NCBI GenBank assembly: GCA_026874595.1
Contig: CM049312.1
Coordinates: forward strand, 69,720,929 to 69,784,928
Source: Sipunculus nudus
Taxonomy: Eukaryota; Annelida; Sipuncula; Golfingiida; Sipunculidae
Length of the DNA stretch: 64,000 nt
Direction of reading: 5' to 3'
Made by a program: the position numbers and the translations under genes. Positions 1-9,305 of this stretch are shown piece after piece (within the stretch, counting starts at the first letter, position 1; every line of letters begins with the position of its first letter). A model generated the notes under the pieces. That model ran no database searches. It was not told where the DNA came from and saw nothing but the letters and a program-made list of their open reading frames with translations.

Positions 1-232
1 AATACACTTTTCATTATCCATTGGGAAAGAGTCCTCTCTTTTCCTTTTTGATGGAGGTGGCTGTTCAGAGGCAACACATTTTTTATAATGTTCTCTGAGT
101 TTGTATGGTTTAGGTAATTGTCTGTTTCCACATTTGCTGCATTCAGCTAGGGTTTTACCATTAACCTCAACCTCAAGGAAATGTACCCATATATGGTCCT
201 TCTTTCTTCCACCTTTGAACATGATTACTTAT
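1..232 (-). CDS. BED zinc-finger hAT transposase, N-terminal fragment (partial)
   Basis: Reading leftward from the ATG at 232-230 there are 77 open codons up to the window edge. The product begins MFKGGRKKDHIWVHF and carries a BED-type finger, C-x2-C-x13-H-x3-C (CSKC ... EHYKKC). A basic stretch (SKRKRE), a plausible nuclear localisation signal, follows. The finger has the same spacing and a closely similar sequence to the transposase at 45172-46836 (MYKGGRNRKPVWAHY ..., CNYC ... NHYKKC), so the two are paralogues. BED fingers of hAT transposases bind the element's subterminal repeats. The catalytic RNase-H-like part is outside the window, so intactness cannot be judged. No stop or frameshift is seen in the visible part. 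Confidence 0.8.
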
Positions 233-697
233 ACAGCCTAATGACAATGTGTCCTGTAATAGTGTTCAAGTGAATGATTATCAGTAATCCTCAAGTATAA
301 TTATATAAGGTGAATTACCTGCACAGTGTCCACTTGTCATGGTTAACCTGCCTAAACTTCCCATTGCTAAATTGCCTAAAATGCCCATCACATGGCTATC
401 GTATTGCTTTCCCCTGTTTGTTATTACAACGGCTCAATACAGGACTGGGGCAAGGGGAGTGATGATGTGCATGGCTGGAGCTAATTAGTGATGTACTAAT
501 CTCACTAGGTACAATAGTCAATTACAAACATGTAATTTATTTGATACTGTTTAATGTCACAAATAGTTATCTTTATCCTCCTTCTTTATGTAGTTGCTCT
601 TTTTTTTTAAATATGTTTACCGCAGTTTCAGGGTATTTCTGCCCTACGGGCAGAAAACCATGGCAGAAATGGCAATGGCAGAAACTTGCCAACCCTG
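1..697 (-). mobile_element. hAT transposon, 5' part, truncated by the window edge
   Basis: The right end at 697 reads, on the minus strand, CAGGGTTGGCA. This is the same 11-base terminus as the complete hAT element at 44408-47122. Just inside it (about 636-690) are several GGCAGAAA/CTGCC subterminal repeats in both orientations, as expected of transposase-binding sites. The minus-strand transposase start lies at 232. The predicted target duplication copy is GTATAAGG at 698-705; its partner and the 3' end lie left of the window. The stretch 233-632 between the ATG and the terminus shows no other feature. Confidence 0.8.
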
Positions 698-1379
698 GTA
701 TAAGGTTTTAGAAAATAAGGTAATATGTTTCCATTTTAAGTAAATTCTAAACCAGGTTAAGATACAATAGTTCATATAGTAAACTCATAAATGGAACCGA
801 AGTCTATTATTATAATAATTAATAAATTCCATTTGTAATATATAAATATATTTTTCTAAATAGTAGAAGGGTAATTATATTGACCACCCCCACCCCACTG
901 CCGTAGAGTGGGGAATACATATACTACATCCCCTCTATATTGACGCCCCTGGGTATACTGTTTGTCATACGTGTACACAGGAACAGGTTGTACACATATC
1001 GAGCCCATGTGCTTCACCAGTTTTGTATAATTTGCAATTATATTCAGCCAACCAATGGAATGTCTGGTAAAGATTCAAACTAAGTAAAAATATGGTTTCG
1101 GTAGCGTTGGTTGGGGAGTGGCCCATAGTCTGGACATGTAAAACTCACTCATATTTGTTGCAACAGGTTCTTACTAATGGGGTGTTCGATTTCAGAATTA
1201 TGAACACCACATGTACAGTATAGCACACACACACAAACATCTGAAAAATAAAAACGGAAGGTTGCTGGTTTAAAATGAACGCAGAGTAACACGAGATCTG
1301 ATAAGGCCTGTGGGTTAATAAATGGGAACAACGGGTTATTTATTATGAGGCGTTCTCACTGAAAACATATAAACAGAGC
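698..1379. other. Unassigned flank with a possible MITE end
   Basis: No gene recognised. The minus strand from 951 reads CAGGGGCGTCAATATAGAGG, which resembles the end of a CAGGGGCG-type hAT MITE. Its other end was not found, so only a fragment may remain. Confidence 0.25.
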
Positions 1380-1600
1380 AGTGCAGTGCGGTATCAGCCG
1401 GGGCGTTTCTGTGTATTTCCGTGAGTATACGTTATCAACAGCTTGTGGGTGTAACTTACCGTGGTCTCGGGACGGTGATGTCTGTTGGGACACGGCGGGG
1501 CTGAGTGGCTGCAATACTCCACCAATGACAGATATAATCCTCATTTGTGGAATCCCGGCCCCATTGATGGCGCACTGACCTCAGTTTATTCAATGGTTAG
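1380..1600 (-). promoter_or_regulatory. Candidate CpG-rich promoter and first exon of a leftward gene
   Basis: This stretch has more CpG than its surroundings. On the minus strand an ATG at 1544 opens MRIISVIGGV, with 28 clean codons to a good 5' splice site (CACG then GTAAGT, junction 1460/1459). A GC-rich stretch and an ATTGG (CCAAT-box complement) occur nearby. No downstream exon is recognised. It could be a real first exon of a gene lying left of the window, or chance. Confidence 0.2.
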
Positions 1601-2110
1601 TGTACAATCATGGCTTCATCCCTTGGCCTGCGGGTTCATTGCCAGTGGTGAATGACGCGGAGGTACACATTAGTGGTGTCACGCATGGTTAAAAACAGGT
1701 CAGCCCAAACTGTCTGTATATGGTTACGAAATTATCAACTGCACATGCGCAGTGGCCTCTCTCACCTGGGGCTGGCTTTCCTCCTTGAGTGCGGAGAGGC
1801 GGTACGCTGGTCACCGATCAATACAAACCATGTGCTTTGCTTGGCTCGGCATTTGAATATATTGACACGAGGTGGCGCTCAGTATACTAAGCAAATGCAA
1901 ACTAAAATTACGGTTTCGATCCTATTTTAAGTCCCACACCCGTCGTTTCGCACGAGTTCATACTTCAAATTTCATAGCTCTCTGTGAGAATCTGTCGCAA
2001 AGATTTTGATTTAAAGAACAATCGAATAAATAAAGCTTAGAAGGGGACAAAAAAACATATTGTCCCATTGCTGAGTGTTTGTAATTGGTTTTATTACACA
2101 AAGGCAAATA

Positions 2111-2371
2111 ATAAAACGGTCATACCATGCTATCACTTGTCAGAAGCGGATCCGGGGGGGGGGGGGGGTCCGGAACCGAAGCAACCTTTTTTTAAAGGTT
2201 TTTAGACGAAATTTTGCGACCAAGACACCCCCTTTTTTTGGACCTGATGACCTTTTTTTTAGGAATTTAATTAGTCCTCCTGGGTTGGACCCCCTCTTTT
2301 CCTAAATCCTGGATCCGCCCCTGCTTGTATTATTACATAATACAAGTGATAGCATGGTATAAACGTTTTAT
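2111..2371. repeat. Palindrome (hairpin) interrupted by a MITE
   Basis: Without the insert at 2141-2323 plus one copy of its target duplication, the sequence folds as two 21-base perfect arms (CCATGCTATCACTTGT... and its complement) around a 3-base loop. The arms extend with mismatches to an AATAAAACG on each side. It is probably a short foldback element or an old MITE. Confidence 0.75.
2141..2323. mobile_element. hAT-type MITE (183 bp) with 5-bp target duplication
   Basis: The termini are CAGAAGCGGATCC on the left and GGATCCGCCCCTG on the right, inverted with two mismatches. The interior is a run of 15 G followed by T-rich segments. It is flanked by CTTGT at 2136-2140 and 2324-2328. The host palindrome supplies the empty-site sequence with a single CTTGT, so the 5-bp duplication is well supported. 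It shares 5-bp duplications with the large hAT element at 24040-27605. Confidence 0.8.
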
Positions 2372-2717
2372 TATTGGGTCGTTTGACCTGATTCCGTCGT
2401 AGTATTTATAAGAACATTGGAAATATGGAGACTTTATTATAAATAGGGATTCAAGCGCCTGTGCCCAAACACAAAATTTTCTAAAGACGCACGATCCAGC
2501 CATTCATTGGCGCATTTTAATTGGTAAGGGGGGGGGAATCCTCTGTTTCAGCTAGGGTATTGGATGGACATACCATGTTATATCCCCCTTACATTTTGCT
2601 TATTAAATGGGTGTCATTAATTGTAAATAAATAAGCTCTAATTGTTATCCGTAAAACATCCGATGTATTAACAACAAATCTGTCACAGTGTTGCAATGTT
2701 CCTCCAGTATGAATAAA

Positions 2718-2880
2718 CTGCAGTCTGATCCAGCGCAGACCATCCGCATTGAGAGGATGACGAGAGTTGGAATGAGCCAGCTGAGCGACAGCACCCACGT
2801 CCACTCGATGATGAAGGCCGCTTGCATGTACGTACAGAATGAGTGTGTCGGTCCTCTGTACACTTATGATCCATGATGCC
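2718..2880. repeat. Dispersed repeat, copy A
   Basis: It shares an ungapped-looking block (CAGCGCAGACCATC, then GAGCCAGCTGAGC, then CACGTCCA, then TCGATGA) with 12181-12312 in the same orientation. The two copies flank the LINE at 2.9-12.06 kb. The family is not recognised. Confidence 0.65.
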
Positions 2881-2884
2881 CGTC

Positions 2885-3609
2885 CTTGATAGATCATGTT
2901 ATAACACCACGTAATAGACGATGTGAAGTGTATTATTGATGAAGATGAGCTGTAAAATGTATCCGACCATCTTCCATTGATATTTACGGTGAAATGTGCC
3001 CTACTGGTTAGAAAGGACATGCAAGGTAAGTTGTCTGGTATAAACTGGAAGGCAAGACTTATGATCCAGGATTGAGACAAAAATATCTGGACGCTTTAAG
3101 GTCAAATCTGGAAGATATTTCAAAACCGGAGATTGTTCAAAACGAGATATAGGCCTAACAATTTCGACGGTATATTAAACCCAAGTTGAATGAATATCTA
3201 AAGCCATTCCACGATAAAATGAAGTTGTATCGTAATACGTGGATATTAGGATAATAGATGGTCGTCCTGGGACCGCTCTTATTTGTCTTATGTAAATTAT
3301 AAAGGAGAGAAGAAAAAAAGACGTGAAATGAGATGCTACAATGCGAAACTTGAGAGGGAAATGTTTAAAAAAAAATTGACGAGGAACCAGGTATTGACCT
3401 GAATAAATTATGGATTGGTATCCGTAAACATAGGAATTTGCCAATATAGGGTAGGAGAGTGTAAAGTCGATTACATTTGGTAAAGATGCACTATTAAGGG
3501 ACCTATATATAGCTAATATGCAATATTGGGCAAACTAATTTAGGAAATTATCCTCTCCAGCTGATAATGACCACTTTTATAAGGCTTTTGAAGGAAAGGT
3601 AGAGCGCTA
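2885..3609 (+). pseudogene. LINE ORF2 remnant, 5' segment (endonuclease end and linker)
   Basis: Non-LTR retrotransposon coding sequence with many stops and frameshifts. The codons from 2962 read SDHLPL, the C-terminal motif of the APE-type endonuclease. They are followed by linker-like sequence (RQKYLDALRSNLEDI, then KPKLNEYLKPFHDKM, then a GRPG ... KERRKKD block). The last codons before the break (about 3540-3609) read DNDHFYKAFEGKVER. The reading resumes in the same frame at 9306, on the far side of the 5.7-kb element. The upstream part of the endonuclease is missing, so the LINE copy is 5'-truncated near 2.9 kb. Confidence 0.75.
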
Positions 3610-3960
3610 CACTGTTAAAAGTTGCACGTAAAATAACGGTGCTTTGCACCGGCAGCAAAGTTGACAGTGCAATGCACCGTTATTTTACGTGCAAAGAAAT
3701 AACGCAGTGCGTTAAATAACGTCGCATTGCACCGTAATTTTACAGCGCTTTGGGACGTAAATAAACGGTGCTTAGCCACGGGAAATAACGGGCATCTGTT
3801 ATTTTACGGGACAATATGCCGTTATTTTACAGTGCTAAGAGACGTGAATAAACAGTGATTTAAACTGGAATCAGGGCATTGCACCGTTATTTCACGGTGC
3901 TTTGATATGTAGAATAACAAAACATTGTTACTTTATAATAAATAACAGTGCTTTGCACTT
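3610..3960. repeat. Subterminal repeat array (ACGTAAAATAACGG units), left end
   Basis: About eight diverged copies of a 14-20 base unit built on GTAAAATAACGGTGC alternate in orientation, so neighbouring copies can pair. A shorter matching array lies at the right end (about 9195-9300). The arrangement is typical of transposase-binding subterminal repeats. Confidence 0.75.
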
Positions 3961-5779
3961 GGAGCTATACACTGTTACAGGTTTCCATAATCTTTCTCAA
4001 AACGTTTCTGTCTTGTCATTCCGGACGAACCCTTTATTTGTATCTGTGTACTTCAGGTTTCTCATAACATGTTTTTTAGATTTTACCAGTAAAAATATTA
4101 CGAACGAAGTCAGACCTCCTTATGATGATAGAGTTGTAACTTTCTGTTTGACAGTCAAGTGTCCCGAAAATCAAATCAGGATATCCACAGAGGGAAATGC
4201 ATCTTGGCTAATTTGGGAAATGGCATTAAAAATGCATGCTCACACATAATATCACACCACTTCTTTATTGTATGAAATATTCAACAGATCATCAACATGT
4301 ACAACACGTGTACTTAATGTATATAGTTATTCAGATTATACTGATCTTCCAAAAGGCATCATTAGGAAGCAAACATATTTAAACATTTTGACCACACTGC
4401 ATGGCAGTTAAATCGTCTCCAACTAAACATATAAAATTTGGCAATTAGTGCAATATTATTATGATTACTATTATGAATGCTGTGTGTTATCTCATTAAGG
4501 TTGCTGATCTTTTTAACAAAGGGGCCCAAATCTATTTATAATGTATCTTTGAAAAATAGATAAAAGTGCATCAATAAATTTATATTGATGTAAATTAATG
4601 GTATCTTTAAAGTAAAAGATGGTCAGAACACAAGTCAAACAATTGAAATGGATTTAACTTATATAACACCAAATCTTTCTACAGTAAAGGCATCTACTTT
4701 GTGTGAAGCCTCTGATAATGAATTCCAAAATAAAGTTCCTTGGTAAATAAATGATTTTTGCATCAATTAAATTCGAACTGGAGGGAGTTGAAGAGAATGC
4801 CTACACTGCAACAAGGGTGCAAATGTAAACGTTTTTCCATAAAAAAAAAAAGATAATTACCTGATTTAATTAAGGTACTTAAACACAAGAATATTAAAAG
4901 TGAAATAGTCGTTAACTGATATTTCCTATATTGTTGATATATTATAGAGGAAAATGCAGCATTAAAACATTAAATCTGACCAACCAGCTCTATTGACAGT
5001 GGGAGGGCAGTTAGAGGTGCATTCAATTACCCCAAAATCAAGAAACCTGAAGGTCTTTTTAGTCCCTTGGGATACTCCAGGGTAAATATCCAAAATGACG
5101 CATAGCAAGCCTCCAGTGGAAGTTGAAATAACTTGCATGGGTTGACAGTTTCTGGCCATCCACCATATGTTACAGTGATGTTACAGTCCCCATCTTGAAC
5201 ATTCACAGGTGTTGGAGATCTCATTCCCTGCATACAAAATAATAAACAGAAAAGAGAGATTGTAAATGTAAGAAACATGAGAGAAATATGCAAGAATATA
5301 GTTCAGTGCAATTATCCCTTTAATTTTTATATTTTTTTAGATTTTTTTCAAAGTCTGACGCTCTATCAATTTACATTACAGAAAATAAACTTTTGTTCTT
5401 TCTTCACAAAATTTAAACAATAACTACAAAAATATTTTTCTTATGGTCAATGGGAACCTTTAGAAGTGAAAATAATTATACATTATTATATCAAATATAT
5501 CTTTACATTTACATTACAGACAATAACTGGCCAAGATTTTGTTCTATCTCCACAAAAATTAACAATTTCAACATTTTTCTTTATATATGTATTTACTTAA
5601 AAAAGGTTAAAACTATCTTTAATACTTGCTGAATATATTAACATAAATATAATAGTTTTGAAAGAATTACCTCTCCTCCATCTGCAATCCCATATTATCC
5701 TTGCATTCTCCAAACAGTGAAGGCAGTATCCTGTATAAAGGAGCTTTGCTTCTGCAAATACAAATACACAGACAATGCA

Positions 5780-5782
<3 letters not shown>

Positions 5783-5822
<40 letters not shown>
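5783..5822. repeat. (TA)n microsatellite
   Basis: Perfect TA dinucleotide run inside the CACTG element. Confidence 0.95.
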
Positions 5823-5826
<4 letters not shown>

Positions 5827-7669
5827 GTGAAACGAATCAGTTTTAATATCATGCTCAATGACTGAAAGTTGATCGATTAATAATCATTTTTTTTCATTTT
5901 ATGTGCCATATTATTAACATAAAATCTGTTGTATAGATAAATAAATATTGACAGAGTAAATTAAGCCTAGCATGTACATCACACTGAAAGGTCAAGACTA
6001 TACTTGTTAATACTTATTCACTGCATAAGGATAACATTAATACTGTTTCCTGTTAAGTGTCCATCTTTCTAAAATCTATGAGACAGTTAGAATATTTCAT
6101 CGGAATAAAGAGACTTCTTTTGAATGTGCATACCTGATCGTATATGAAAGGTTATGGTAAAAATACATGATTTGATGATTTAATTATGAAATGTCCTTTT
6201 CCAGAATGATTTCTACAGACAATAGACCTGACAATGTATTTTAAAGGCACAAATGAAAGTATGTGTAAATATGAAGTAATTAACAGTAAGGCTATGGGCC
6301 TGGATTTTATTTATTGTAACTGTAAATAATTATATTATTGATAATCGATAACCAAAATATCTGCAATGTTTTATAGGGAGTAAACATGTTCCAAACTGCA
6401 TAAAATTAAAAAAATAGCCAATAATCAGCAGGTTTGACAAATGACACTGTAAGGTTAGAGATGGTCAGGTTAGCGTGGCTCAGCTCCATCAAGCTGCAAG
6501 CCAAAAAGTTTATTAGAATAAAAATGAATGGAGAGAATGAGAAACAGGCAGGCGAATTTAGGTCAGCATCACTGCTAATGTTCAATATGTAAGATACTTG
6601 TTTCACAGATTATTAAACTCATCAGCTTATTCAAATTGCCATGGACCTTACAAAGAAAATATGATTAAATTCAAACTTACCTTGGTGTACCTTTTCTGCA
6701 ATGTTCTCTGCTAGGAATTTACCCTGCAACTGCTTGCCAGTGTAGTTGTGCACCTTGCACATCTTGCATTTGTACTTTGTTCACAGCTCTAAGTTTGGTA
6801 AGGCGTGGAACATTTACGACATCTTTCCTCTAATCATTGATGCATGTATGGCTCTCTGAACACCTGCAAAAGTAGAACAAATTCTAGGAGTATATAAAAA
6901 CAGAACTGATAAACATGTAACCAACGAAAGACAATCTCAGCACCAGGCATATTAATAATATTTACAAAGTAAGTGCAGGTATATAAATTAATAAACAAAA
7001 GTGCTATATTGCATATAAAAATGGTAAATATTGGGTCAACAATTGTTTTTACTCAGTGTATAAACAGAAAGGTGCAAAACCAGCTTCACATGTGTACGAG
7101 GATTTATAAATAGGAAGCAATATATATGCAGTACAGCCTTTATATTACAAAATGATGTAACATTTGTAATTTCATTTACATATACTAGCTATTATAATAT
7201 AACAAGGGCTACAGGCACAATGCAAACCTGCGTAATCTTTCCAGGTTCCCTGATGATAAACTTGACTATTATTTGAAAAGTTATTATTTTTTAAGGGGTG
7301 ACAAGTACATGTATAAAGCAAGTACTACCAATTTTGAATCTTAGTACAAGTATAAATGCGCTCAGTCTGATGCATACTGATGGATGAGATGTGGTATACC
7401 CCATTACAAAGGCCTATATGTGAGTGAGGGGGTGTCAAAAACCCCATCCAACCCACATTATGAATGGAAATTGCAACCCTGTACAACAGAGTTGGGGGGG
7501 GGGGGGGTTTCTGGCAAATTTCCAGTTGTGCAAACCTGGATATTACAGATGGTTTCACTAGGCCTTGCTAGAACAATTTGTGTGTGGGGGGGGGGGGGGG
7601 GGATCAATCAGCTATGTTTTCCAACATAAGTTCAATACCAACTTTAGTACTGGTATCAGTGAATGACAG

Positions 7670-7735
7670 TGACAGAGGTGGTGTCTTCCCTGTAGCTCAA
7701 ATGACTTACAGTCAGCTGAGCTAAAAAGGCAGTAT
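7670..7735 (-). repeat. Dispersed repeat terminus (CAGCTGACTG family)
   Basis: The minus strand reads CTCAGCTGACTGTAAGTCAT, then TGAGCTACAGGGAAGACACC. The same phrase, with a few changes, opens the repeat at about 17330. It looks like a fragment or solo end of that family, inserted within the CACTG element. Confidence 0.55.
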
Positions 7736-8230
7736 ATTATTATGTGATGTTTAAACTTACATAATTCCTATTCTTAAGAAATAGGAAAGTTGCCATGATG
7801 GTATCCAAATCTTCTTTGAATTTGCCACACTGATGGAAATGCTTGACCATTTTCTGAAAACATAAACAGTATTTGACTGTGCCTTAGCAGCCTTAATTTT
7901 CAGGCTCTCTCTCCCTCTCTCTCTCTCTTTCAAAAAGACTGGCTAAAATGTTAGCACTTTGGCTAGCATGGTATGTTTTTTTCTTCTAAAACATGTTAAG
8001 AAATTTAGGAAATTGTCTCAAAGCTGTTAATTATTTGTTTGGTCTGTGTTTTACTCTCTGTTTAAGCATCTGTTAAAAATATATTAAAAAAAATAAAGGG
8101 ACTTTGATATCTTAATTTCTCTGGTTGACATGTGTAAGTGGGAAAACCTTATTCAAGGCCTCATTTAAAATCTAGTAAATAAATATTTCAAAACTGTTTT
8201 CCGTGGTGCCTTTACCAATATTTCACCTTT

Positions 8231-8235
<5 letters not shown>

Positions 8236-8291
<56 letters not shown>
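8236..8291. repeat. (TA)n microsatellite
   Basis: 56-base TA run; the neighbouring 8752-8788 holds a shorter imperfect one. Confidence 0.95.
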
Positions 8292-8293
<2 letters not shown>

Positions 8294-8999
8294 CATGTAT
8301 ATTTATACCATTCATGCATGATATGCACCCAGACATGGCCAGGTGTGTGTGTTTGTGGGTCGGGGGGTGGGGGGGGGGTTGCTTCCTTTTTCCTAATTGG
8401 CAATTCCCTGAAACTAAAAAAGACTTAATCATTAATGATAAACATTGGCATCAATGCAGGGAATGGGGGTTATATATCCCCCCCCCCACTTTTTTAACAA
8501 AGGGGGATTGGTCAATGTAATCATCCCCAACACTGATATTGAGCAAGTAACAATTACTTTTATATGTTGGCCATGTAATGTATTAATAATTAGAAAACTT
8601 GACTTTGTTTCCATTTCTGAGTTCACTGAAATGTAAGGTTATCTAATTATCTAAACATGGTTTAGAGTTGACATTTAATGGAAACATAATACCTGCACTT
8701 AATTAATATATAATATCAAGATCACACAAATGTCACACATTATAAAATGCGTATATATATATATAATATATATATACACATATATAGCCTACATAATATA
8801 TATTTCCAACTCAATCACTCTTCTACCCCTGCCAGTGACAGTCGCCCCCCCCCCCCCCCCCCCCCAACTGAGGGAACACATGAACGAGACTGGCCTCGTA
8901 CCACTATACCATTACCAACATACACTATTACACAGTATTAAAATAACAACTAAAACAGTAAACAGATTTATGCCTACATATTAAAGAAGAACATTTTAC

Positions 9000-9104
9000 C
9001 AATGAAGATGCTGGGTAACTTCTGTGACTTTCAGCAGCCAGCGGACGGACAAAAATGGCTTATCTTCCCGCCGTGGAGTCAAAAGATCCAGGATGTTGAC
9101 GTCA
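9000..9104 (-). promoter_or_regulatory. Candidate promoter and non-coding first exon of the CACTG element
   Basis: Within about 60 bases are a palindromic CRE (TGACGTCA, 9097-9104), an E2F-like TTCCCGCC (9065-9072) and a YY1-like AAAATGGC (9052-9059). On the minus strand these are followed by a GC-rich stretch with a donor-like ATTG|GTAAAA at 9000/8999. The position, just inside the right terminus and upstream of the minus-strand exons, fits a promoter for the element's gene. Inferred from motifs only. Confidence 0.4.
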
Positions 9105-9305
9105 TGAGTGGTCCCGCTGATCACATGACGCGCGGTTTATTTCATCTGTACCGTCTGCTTTACACACGTGTCACACCATTTTCACAGACGCTCATTATTT
9201 GACGTTGCATTTGCGCGTTATTCAACGCACAAGAGCGTCTACATTGCAAAGCGGCGTAAATTTACAGTCTTATGCGCCGTTATTTTACGTCAATTTTTAA
9301 CAGTG

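Larger units (their letters stand above)
4962..7853 (-). pseudogene. Spliced minus-strand ORF inside the CACTG element, unrecognised family
   Basis: Reading leftward, exon-like segments with good splice signals are seen at 7853-7761 (acceptor TTTTCAG, donor GTAAGT; encodes MVKHFHQCGKFKEDLD...), 6863-6681 (acceptor TTTTGCAG, donor GTAAGT; contains YKCKMCKVHNYTGKQ but also stops), 5751-5671 (acceptor TTTGCAG, donor GTAATT; encodes APLYRILPSLFGECKDNMG), and 5227 to about 4962 (long pyrimidine tract then CAG; encodes MRSPTPVNVQDGDC ... FTLEYPKG). The three internal segments are 93, 183 and 81 bases, all multiples of three. The last exon needs one frameshift to reach a likely end (VIECTSNCPP ... 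DLMF). I know no name for the product. It may be the element's transposase or accessory protein, or a captured gene. It is damaged. Individual exons are inferred, not confirmed. Confidence 0.45.
3610..9305 (-). mobile_element. 5.7-kb TIR element with CACTG termini, class uncertain
   Basis: The left end is CACTGTTAAAAGTTGCACG. The complement of the right end is CACTGTTAAAAATTGACG. Both run into copies of ACGTAAAATAACGG. It sits inside a LINE ORF. Joining the flanks with a single TA restores the LINE reading frame across the junction (apart from a TAG there), so the target duplication is TA. CACTG termini with dense subterminal repeats recall animal CACTA/EnSpm-type elements, while a TA duplication recalls Tc1/mariner; I cannot decide. 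The interior holds a spliced-looking minus-strand gene (4962-7853), a promoter-like cluster near the right end, two (TA)n tracts, and several G/C homopolymers. Confidence 0.75.

Noticed and set aside
8229-8432. ORFs with YIYIYI repeats at (TA)n tracts (also at 5.8, 19.7, 28.9, 49.0 and 56.1 kb)
   Set aside because: Translations of TA microsatellites, not proteins.
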